Assembly (NCBI GenBank): GCA_902564785.1
Contig: CACFCI010000001.1
Location: forward strand, 62,001-126,000
From: an uncultured Pelagibacteraceae bacterium
Lineage (GTDB): Bacteria > Pseudomonadota > Alphaproteobacteria > Pelagibacterales > Pelagibacteraceae
Reading direction: 5' to 3'
DNA length: 64,000 nt
In this document: positions 58,813-64,000 of the stretch, piece by piece
How the letters are laid out: each line of letters opens with the position of its first letter
How positions within the stretch are numbered: position 1 is the first letter of the stretch
Program-made: the position numbers and the translations under genes
The notes under the pieces: generated by a model
What the model was told of the DNA's origin: nothing
What the model saw: only the letters and a program-made list of their open reading frames with translations
Databases searched by the model: none

Positions 58813-59756
58813 TGGATACCTCTAGATCATATTTGGAACCTTCATCTTTTTCAAAAAAAATAGCTGCTGCTATTATCATAGTTTACGCTGTAATAACTTT
58901 GATACCAATATCTTGGATGGTCATGACAAGTTTTAAAAATGTTGATAGTGCTATCTCATATCCACCAGAAGTATTGTTTGAACCTTCACTAGAGGGATAT
59001 GTTAATTTATTTACTAATAGGTCAAGACAATCACAAGAATATCTTGATTCATTACCTCCCCCAGAAAATTGGTATGAAGAACTAGTTAGAAGCAGAGAGA
59101 TGGTTATAACAGGACCATCTAAATTTTTGGGTAGATACTCTAATTCAATGATAATTGGATTTGGTTCAACTTTTGCATCTGTATTTTTAGGAGCATTAGC
59201 TGCATATGCATTTTCAAGGTTTAGGGTTCCTTTAAAAGATGACTTATTATTTTTTATTCTTTCGACCAGGATGTTTCCCCCAATAGCAGTGGCTGTTCCT
59301 ATATTTATTATGTACAGAAAATTAGGTCTTGGGGATACTCACCTTGGAATGATCATATTATATACCGTTGTAAACTTAAGTTTAGCAGTATGGTTATTAA
59401 AAGGATTTATGGATGAAATTCCTAAAGAATATGAAGAAGCAGCTATGATCGATGGATATTCTAGACTTCAAGCTTTCTTTAAAGTTGTTCTTCCACAAGC
59501 AATGACTGGTATAGCGGCAACTGCAATTTTTTGTATGATTTTTTCATGGAATGAATACGCTTTTGCTGTTTTGCTAACTCAATTCAATGCACAAACAGCC
59601 CCACCATTTATTCCTACAATCATTGGTGAAGGTGGTCTTGATTGGCCTGCAATTGGAGCAGGAACAACTTTATTTCTATTACCTGTTATGATTTTCACAA
59701 TAATTTTAAGAAAACATCTTTTAAGAGGTATCACCTTTGGAGCAGTAAGAAAATAA
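58812..59756 (+). CDS. Sugar ABC transporter permease, MalG-like (CUT1)
   Basis: A 314-residue permease with six helices. The EAA loop is PKEYEEAAMIDGYSRLQAFFKVVLPQ (about 202-227), and the SARSREMV-like periplasmic insert (about 70-100, SPPPENWYEELVRSREM) is long, as in glycerol- and polyol-type CUT1 systems. Start and stop codons overlap by one base with both neighbours. It makes the second half of the channel. Confidence 0.92.
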   Translation: MDTSRSYLEPSSFSKKIAAAIIIVYAVITLIPISWMVMTSFKNVDSAISYPPEVLFEPSLEGYVNLFTNRSRQSQEYLDSLPPPENWYEELVRSREMVITGPSKFLGRYSNSMIIGFGSTFASVFLGALAAYAFSRFRVPLKDDLLFFILSTRMFPPIAVAVPIFIMYRKLGLGDTHLGMIILYTVVNLSLAVWLLKGFMDEIPKEYEEAAMIDGYSRLQAFFKVVLPQAMTGIAATAIFCMIFSWNEYAFAVLLTQFNAQTAPPFIPTIIGEGGLDWPAIGAGTTLFLLPVMIFTIILRKHLLRGITFGAVRK

Positions 59757-59947
59757 TGCAAGAAGAAAAGTCATTAATGCGAAAAATATTTAGAAGAGTT
59801 TACTGGGAAAACTTATCGACGATACTAATTTTAATTGGAGTTTTCATGTTGTTGCAACCATTTGCAATGTGGATGTTTACTTATTCTTTTATTGTAATTT
59901 TAGTAGGAACTATAGGTTTCATAATCACAAGCCACTTTCCAGATTAA
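59756..59947 (+). CDS. Small membrane protein in the sugar ABC operon
   Basis: A 63-residue protein starting at ATG 59756, which shares one base with the permease stop. It has an N-terminal basic segment (MQEEKSLMRKIFRRVYWE) and two hydrophobic stretches, LSTILILIGVFMLLQPF and FTYSFIVILVGTIGFIIT. A longer frame to 59642 would overlap the permease. Two-helix small proteins encoded between permease and ATPase genes are known in rhizobial polyol and glycerol transport operons, where their role is unclear. It ends 1 bp before the ATPase start. I do not recognise a family. Confidence 0.75.
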   Translation: MQEEKSLMRKIFRRVYWENLSTILILIGVFMLLQPFAMWMFTYSFIVILVGTIGFIITSHFPD

Positions 59948-59948
59948 T

Positions 59949-61031
59949 ATGTCTCAAATTAAAATAGTAAATTTACAAAAATCATTTGGAGATTTTACTG
60001 CAGTTAAAAATTCTAATTTAACGATTAATGATAAAGAGTTCTTTGTTTTACTTGGACCATCTGGTTGTGGAAAAACTACAACACTTCGAATGATTGCAGG
60101 ATTAGAATTACCTACTTCTGGTGAGATATATCTTGGAGATGAAGAGGTTGGAATGTTGAGAGCATCAGAGAGAGATATTGCTTTTGTTTTTCAATTGTTT
60201 GCTCTCTACCCACACATGAATGTCAGAAACAACTTATCATTTCCTCTCAAAATGCAGGGTTATAAAAAAAGTGATATCAAAAATCGAGTTGAAGAAGCAG
60301 CAAAACTTTTAAGAATTGATCACATTTTAAATTCTAACATTTCCTCTCTTTCGGGTGGAGACAGACAACGGGTAGCTTTAGGTAGAGCACTAGTTAGAAG
60401 ACCAAAAGCATTTTTAATGGACGAACCATTGGGAACTTTGGATGCTGAATTTAGAGAATTAATGTGTTTAGAATTAAAAAAACTACATTTAGATATTGGA
60501 GCAACTACAGTTTATGTAACTCATGATCAGTTAGAAGCAATGTCATTAGCTGATCGAATTGCAGTTATGGATGGTGGTGAAATATTACAAGCTGATGAAC
60601 CTAATATTATTTACAATAAACCTAAAACTAAATTTGTAGCCTCATTTATAGGATCTCCAGGTATGAACTTTTTTGAAGTTAATGAAGGAATTTCTAAAGA
60701 TCAATCATTTGTAAATATCGAAGGCGCTAAATTTCATATTCCCAAACAACTTGAGGAGTCAAAAGGAAGTAAAAATTTCTTTGGCATACGACCAGAAAAT
60801 TTAACACTAAATAATAATGAAGGTCTAAAAGGTTCAGTTTTTGGAGTAGAGTATTTAGGATCAAGAAAAATTATTACAGTTAAAACAAGTTTAGGTGAAA
60901 TTAAAGTTAAAACAGACATTTCTGTTGACGTTAAATTGAATGAAAATGTTCAGGTTAAACCTTCAAATAATAATATTATTATTTTTGATGGTGAGACAGA
61001 CAAATCTTTAAACAGCGAGTTTATAAAATAA
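59949..61031 (+). CDS. ABC transporter ATPase 1, UgpC-like (CUT1)
   Basis: A 360-residue ATPase. Walker A is GPSGCGKTT (about 36-44), the signature LSGGDRQRVALGRAL, Walker B AFLMDEPLGTLDAEFR and the switch His in YVTHDQLEAM. The C-terminal domain is of the MalK/UgpC type (FFGIRPEN). The Q-loop phenylalanine is FVFQLFALYPH, with a Leu in place of Gln or Ser, a small change. It overlaps ATPase 2 by 1 nt. Two different ATPases in one operon suggest a heterodimer, as in the GlpST pair of rhizobial systems. Confidence 0.92.
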   Translation: MSQIKIVNLQKSFGDFTAVKNSNLTINDKEFFVLLGPSGCGKTTTLRMIAGLELPTSGEIYLGDEEVGMLRASERDIAFVFQLFALYPHMNVRNNLSFPLKMQGYKKSDIKNRVEEAAKLLRIDHILNSNISSLSGGDRQRVALGRALVRRPKAFLMDEPLGTLDAEFRELMCLELKKLHLDIGATTVYVTHDQLEAMSLADRIAVMDGGEILQADEPNIIYNKPKTKFVASFIGSPGMNFFEVNEGISKDQSFVNIEGAKFHIPKQLEESKGSKNFFGIRPENLTLNNNEGLKGSVFGVEYLGSRKIITVKTSLGEIKVKTDISVDVKLNENVQVKPSNNNIIIFDGETDKSLNSEFIK

Positions 61032-62041
61032 TGGCAAAAGTAGAATTAAAAAAATTATTTAAAACCTATAACAAAAAAATTAAAGCTTTGGAGGATATAA
61101 ATCTTACAATTGAAGATGGTCAATTTTTTGTATTACTGGGTCCATCTGGTGCCGGAAAAACTACAACACTTAGATGTATAGCTGGTTTAGAAAAAATTGA
61201 TTCTGGAGATGTATTATTCAATGATGAAAATATAACTCACGACCAACCTGCTTCAAGAGATGTATCTTTTGTTTTTCAACAATACTCTCTTTATCCTCAT
61301 TATACTGTTTATGAAAATCTTGCTTTTCCTTTGAGGTCTCCAATGAGAAAACTAGCTGAGGAAGAAATAAAAAATAAAGTAGAGAAAATTGCTGAAATGC
61401 TCAAAATTACAAGCAAATTAAAAAATAAAGCAACTGAACTTTCTGGTGGAGAAATGCAAAGGGTAGCTATTGGTAGAGCTCTAGTTCGTGAACCAAATAT
61501 TTATTTAATGGATGAGCCACTTTCCTCATTAGATGCTAAACTAAGAGAAGCCCTTAGAGTTGAATTAAAAAATATTCAATTAAATCTAAATGCTACTATA
61601 CTGTATGTTACACATGATCAGGCTGAAGCAACAACATTGGCAGATAAAATTGGAGTTTTAAAAGAAGGTAAAATTGTTCAAATTGGAACTCCAGAGGAAA
61701 TTTATGAAAATCCAAATTCAATTTATGTATCCCAAAGATTGGGGTCACCAAAAATAAATATTTTACCTGGTTCTTTATTTAAACTAGATAACAGCGTACC
61801 AAAAATTGGACTTAGACCAGAAAATATAGAGTTAGGTGATGGACCATACGAAGGAAGAGTTATTTCTATAGAAAATTTAGGTTCAGAGACTGTGGTAGCT
61901 ATTAATTTTCAAGACAATGAAATATTAGCTTCAATTCAGGGTAGCTATAAGTCATCAATTAATGAAAAAATTAATTTTGACATTAATACGAATAAAGTTT
62001 TAAAATTTGATAATGGAGATCAAAGGATACATGAGCGTTAA
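61031..62041 (+). CDS. ABC transporter ATPase 2, UgpC-like (CUT1)
   Basis: A 336-residue ATPase. Walker A is GPSGAGKTT (about 36-44), the signature LSGGEMQRVAIGRAL, Walker B IYLMDEPLSSLDAKLR, and the switch His is in YVTHDQAEATTLA. The C-terminal domain is short (about 85 residues after KINILPG). It is distinct from ATPase 1, so the operon has two ATPase genes rather than one. The start shares one base with ATPase 1, and the stop overlaps dhaL by 11 nt, so all are one unit. Confidence 0.92.
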   Translation: MAKVELKKLFKTYNKKIKALEDINLTIEDGQFFVLLGPSGAGKTTTLRCIAGLEKIDSGDVLFNDENITHDQPASRDVSFVFQQYSLYPHYTVYENLAFPLRSPMRKLAEEEIKNKVEKIAEMLKITSKLKNKATELSGGEMQRVAIGRALVREPNIYLMDEPLSSLDAKLREALRVELKNIQLNLNATILYVTHDQAEATTLADKIGVLKEGKIVQIGTPEEIYENPNSIYVSQRLGSPKINILPGSLFKLDNSVPKIGLRPENIELGDGPYEGRVISIENLGSETVVAINFQDNEILASIQGSYKSSINEKINFDINTNKVLKFDNGDQRIHER

Positions 62042-62660
62042 TTTTTTAATTTCTCAAGCAAAAAGTATTCAAATAGTTATTGATGAAAATGCAGCAGAAA
62101 TTGAAGCACTAGATCAAAATATTGGAGATGGGGATCACATATTTAATGTGCAAAGAGGTCTTAAGCTAGTAGTTGAGCTTGAAGATGATATTAAAAACCT
62201 ACCTTTGCAAAAAGGTTTAAATATGATTGCTATGAAAGTCTTGTCAGGTATTGGTGGCTCTTCTGGAGCTTTGTTTGGAACTTTCTTTATGTCTATGGCT
62301 AAAACACCAGATCTTGATAAAGATATAGATTTTAAAAAAGCATGTGAAATGGTTATAACAGGAATTAATGCAATGAAGGAGAGAGGTAAAGCTGATGTTG
62401 GAGAAAAAACAATGATGGATGTTTTAATTCCAGTATCAGAGAAACTTAATGAATTAAAAAGTGGTAATACGGATATCAAAGAAGGGTTAAGTGAGATAAT
62501 AAAAATTGCTGAAGATAGAATGTTAGGAACAAAAGACATGCTTGCTACTAAAGGTAGAGCTTCATTTTTAGGAGAACGTGCCAAAGGTCATATAGATCCA
62601 GGGGCTCGTTCATCACAACTTATAATCGATACAATATGCAAATCACTAATTAATAAATAG
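62031..62660 (+). CDS. dhaL: Dihydroxyacetone kinase subunit L (DhaL)
   Basis: From ATG 62031 the product is 209 residues (a longer frame from 62007 overlaps the ATPase more). The nucleotide-binding motif NIGDGDHIFN (30-39) carries the metal-binding Asp33, Asp35 and His36. GIGGSSGALFGTFFM (about 73-87) and the GKADVGEKTMMDVLIP block are normal for DhaL. With DhaK, DhaL passes phosphate from ADP or ATP to the substrate. In E. coli, DhaM of the PTS recharges ADP on DhaL; no DhaM is seen here. Activity on dihydroxyacetone, erythrulose or another ketose is possible. Confidence 0.93.
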   Translation: MSVNFLISQAKSIQIVIDENAAEIEALDQNIGDGDHIFNVQRGLKLVVELEDDIKNLPLQKGLNMIAMKVLSGIGGSSGALFGTFFMSMAKTPDLDKDIDFKKACEMVITGINAMKERGKADVGEKTMMDVLIPVSEKLNELKSGNTDIKEGLSEIIKIAEDRMLGTKDMLATKGRASFLGERAKGHIDPGARSSQLIIDTICKSLINK

Positions 62661-62668
62661 GAGGAAAT

Positions 62669-63661
62669 ATGAAAAAATTTATAAATAATGTTGATGATTT
62701 TTTAAAAGAAAGTCTTAATGGATTTGGTAAAGCGCATAGTGATATAATTAAAGTAAATTTTGATCCAAACTTCATTTCTAGAAAGACAAAAACCAAAGAA
62801 GGAAAAGTATCTTTAATTTCAGGTGGAGGAAGTGGACATGAACCGATGCACGGTGGTTTTGTTGGTCATGGAATGCTAGATGCAGCATGTCCAGGTTTTG
62901 TTTTTTCAGCACCTACTCCAGATCAAATGCAAGCTGCTGCTGAACATGTGGATAGCGGAGCTGGTGTTTTGTTCATAGTTAAAAATTATTCTGGGGATAT
63001 TATGAATTTTCAAATGGGTGCAGAAATGTACTCAGGTAAAAATGATAGTATCATTACTAACGACGATGTGGCTGTTGAAGACTCTACGTTCACAACTGGT
63101 AGAAGAGGTGTAGCTGCAACAGTTTTGGTCGAAAAGATTGTTGGATCACTAGCTGAGAATGGAGGTTCGCTAGAGGAATGTAAAAGACTTGGGGAAAAAA
63201 TAAATAAAAACTCAGGAAGTATGGGTGTTGCTTTTACTAGTTGCACAGTTCCTGCTGCAGGCAAACCAACTTTTGATATTGGAAATGATGAAATGGAATT
63301 TGGAGTAGGTATTCACGGTGAACCTGGAAGAAAAAGAGAAAAAATTCAACCATCAAAAACAATAGTAAATAACATGTTGGAAGCTATACTTGATGATTTA
63401 AAACCACAAAAAAATGAAAAAACACTTCTATTTGTAAATGGTATGGGTGGAACTCCTCTTACTGAATTATATTTAGTATACGACGATGCTTGTGAAATTT
63501 TAAAATCTAAAGGTATTGAAATTACAAGAAGTTTAGTTGGTAATTATTGTACGTCACTAGAAATGCAAGGAGCATCTATAACACTCCTGAAATGTGATGA
63601 TGAGACTTTAAAAAATTGGGACGCGCCTGTTCATACTGCGGCTATGCGTTGGGGTATGTAG
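62669..63661 (+). CDS. dhaK: Dihydroxyacetone kinase subunit K (DhaK)
   Basis: A 330-residue substrate-binding subunit. It has LISGGGSGHEPMHGGFVG (49-66) with His57, KNYSGD with Asp110, and FGVGIHGEPGRKRE with His216, which covalently binds the substrate keto group in the family. The start has AGGAGG at 62659, 4 nt before the ATG, one of the clearest Shine-Dalgarno sites in the window. DhaK presents a short ketose to DhaL for phosphorylation. The gene lies 8 bp after dhaL. Downstream a 2-hydroxyacid dehydrogenase starts at 63717. Confidence 0.94.
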   Translation: MKKFINNVDDFLKESLNGFGKAHSDIIKVNFDPNFISRKTKTKEGKVSLISGGGSGHEPMHGGFVGHGMLDAACPGFVFSAPTPDQMQAAAEHVDSGAGVLFIVKNYSGDIMNFQMGAEMYSGKNDSIITNDDVAVEDSTFTTGRRGVAATVLVEKIVGSLAENGGSLEECKRLGEKINKNSGSMGVAFTSCTVPAAGKPTFDIGNDEMEFGVGIHGEPGRKREKIQPSKTIVNNMLEAILDDLKPQKNEKTLLFVNGMGGTPLTELYLVYDDACEILKSKGIEITRSLVGNYCTSLEMQGASITLLKCDDETLKNWDAPVHTAAMRWGM

Positions 63662-63716
63662 AAATTATTTTTGTTTTTGTTTATATTTATATTAAAAGAT
63701 TTAATTAAATAGGAAT

Positions 63717-64000
63717 ATGAATAATAAAAAAATCTTAATAACAGAATTTATCAATCAAAATAGTTTAGACAATTTAAGTAAAAAATTTGATGTAATTTAT
63801 GATGAAAAATTATGCGAAAATAAAAAAGAATTAAAAAAAATAGTTAAAGACTATGATGGTCTAATTATAAGAAATAAAACTCAGTTAAATTCAGATGTTT
63901 TAAAAAATGCACTTAAATTAAAATTTATTGGAAGATTGGGAGTTGGTTTAGACAATATTGATACAGAATATTGTAAAAATAAAAATATTCATGTTCAACC
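63717..64000 (+). CDS. D-2-hydroxyacid dehydrogenase, 3' truncated by the window
   Basis: An ATG at 63717 with AGGAA just before it starts a frame open to the right edge (94 codons). The product begins MNNKKILITEFINQNSLDNLSKKF and reaches DGLIIRNKTQLNSDVLKNA, then LKFIGRLGVGLDNID. This is the N-terminal substrate domain of SerA-like 2-hydroxyacid dehydrogenases, where the GRLGVGLDNID block is standard. The cofactor domain is beyond the window. It may continue the dhaLK run, although 55 bp separate them. Confidence 0.85.
   Translation, partial: MNNKKILITEFINQNSLDNLSKKFDVIYDEKLCENKKELKKIVKDYDGLIIRNKTQLNSDVLKNALKLKFIGRLGVGLDNIDTEYCKNKNIHVQ

Noticed and set aside
62135-62584. A 149-codon open frame on the minus strand
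   Set aside because: It is the mirror of dhaL, whose motifs are clear on the plus strand. The product is Ser/Pro/Leu-rich, with no domain and no start signal.
1-64000. CRISPR arrays, insertion sequences, prophage or toxin-antitoxin genes
   Set aside because: I looked for regular direct repeats, transposase motifs and phage or toxin families and saw none.

Overview
The window reads as a stretch of a marine alphaproteobacterial genome of the SAR11 / Pelagibacterales type. This is an inference from gene content and style: strongly A+T-rich DNA, very short spacers, many 1-4 nt gene overlaps, a TPP riboswitch in front of a sodium:solute symporter (the ThiV arrangement described for SAR11), and many substrate-binding-protein transporters, TctABC and PhyH-type oxygenases. 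I see no tRNA, rRNA, CRISPR array, insertion sequence or phage gene.

Positions 1-24700 are mostly housekeeping and mixed genes. They hold a GST-kappa isomerase fragment, a rhodanese, two glycan genes with a peroxiredoxin, amtB with a hairpin-rich 3' region, HU, RseP, a SHOCT protein, a YedK/SRAP protein, a TPR protein, a BacNav-like channel with an unusual filter, and the divergent tesA / ybbA-ybbP trio. A carbonic-anhydrase-like gene broken at an A11 run, a SOUL protein, a TauE-type carrier and a small polysaccharide cluster follow. Next come a decayed gene (18842-19294), an outer-membrane barrel, an ABC-2 exporter, a thioredoxin-like protein, thiV with its riboswitch, and a pentapeptide-repeat protein.

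From about 24.7 kb to the right edge, almost everything is sugar, polyol or organic-acid uptake and catabolism, about 39 kb with four complete transport systems. (1) A glucose-type CUT1 ABC system (27551-31748) sits with galM, a Gfo/Idh oxidoreductase, two SDRs and a ROK kinase. (2) A TctABC tripartite carrier (33586-36572) lies divergent from a PdxA2-like dehydrogenase. (3) An FrcBCA/Rbs-type CUT2 system (39862-42661) sits with ribokinase, a FucU/RbsD mutarotase, a 2-hydroxyacid dehydrogenase, a Gfo/Idh protein and IolD. (4) A CUT1 system with two different ATPases and a 63-residue membrane protein (56541-62041) is followed by DhaL and DhaK. Between systems 3 and 4 lie an aldehyde dehydrogenase, an HpcH/HpaI aldolase, PanB-like and PanE-like proteins that lack hallmark residues, a MarR-type regulator, a C11orf54-like (DUF1907) protein and two Fe(II)/2-oxoglutarate-type oxygenases.

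The parts suggest periplasmic capture, then oxidation or epimerisation (Gfo/Idh, SDR, IolE-like), phosphorylation (ROK, PfkB, DhaKL) and retro-aldol cleavage (HpaI-type) with aldehyde oxidation. Intrinsic terminators recur next to substrate-binding-protein genes, which fits unequal expression of binding protein and membrane parts. The most interesting unexplained items are the altered PanB/PanE pair in its catabolic setting, the channel filter, the A11 frameshift, the hairpins flanking amtB, and a near-identical A+T-rich 19-mer in two divergent promoter regions around the MarR gene.
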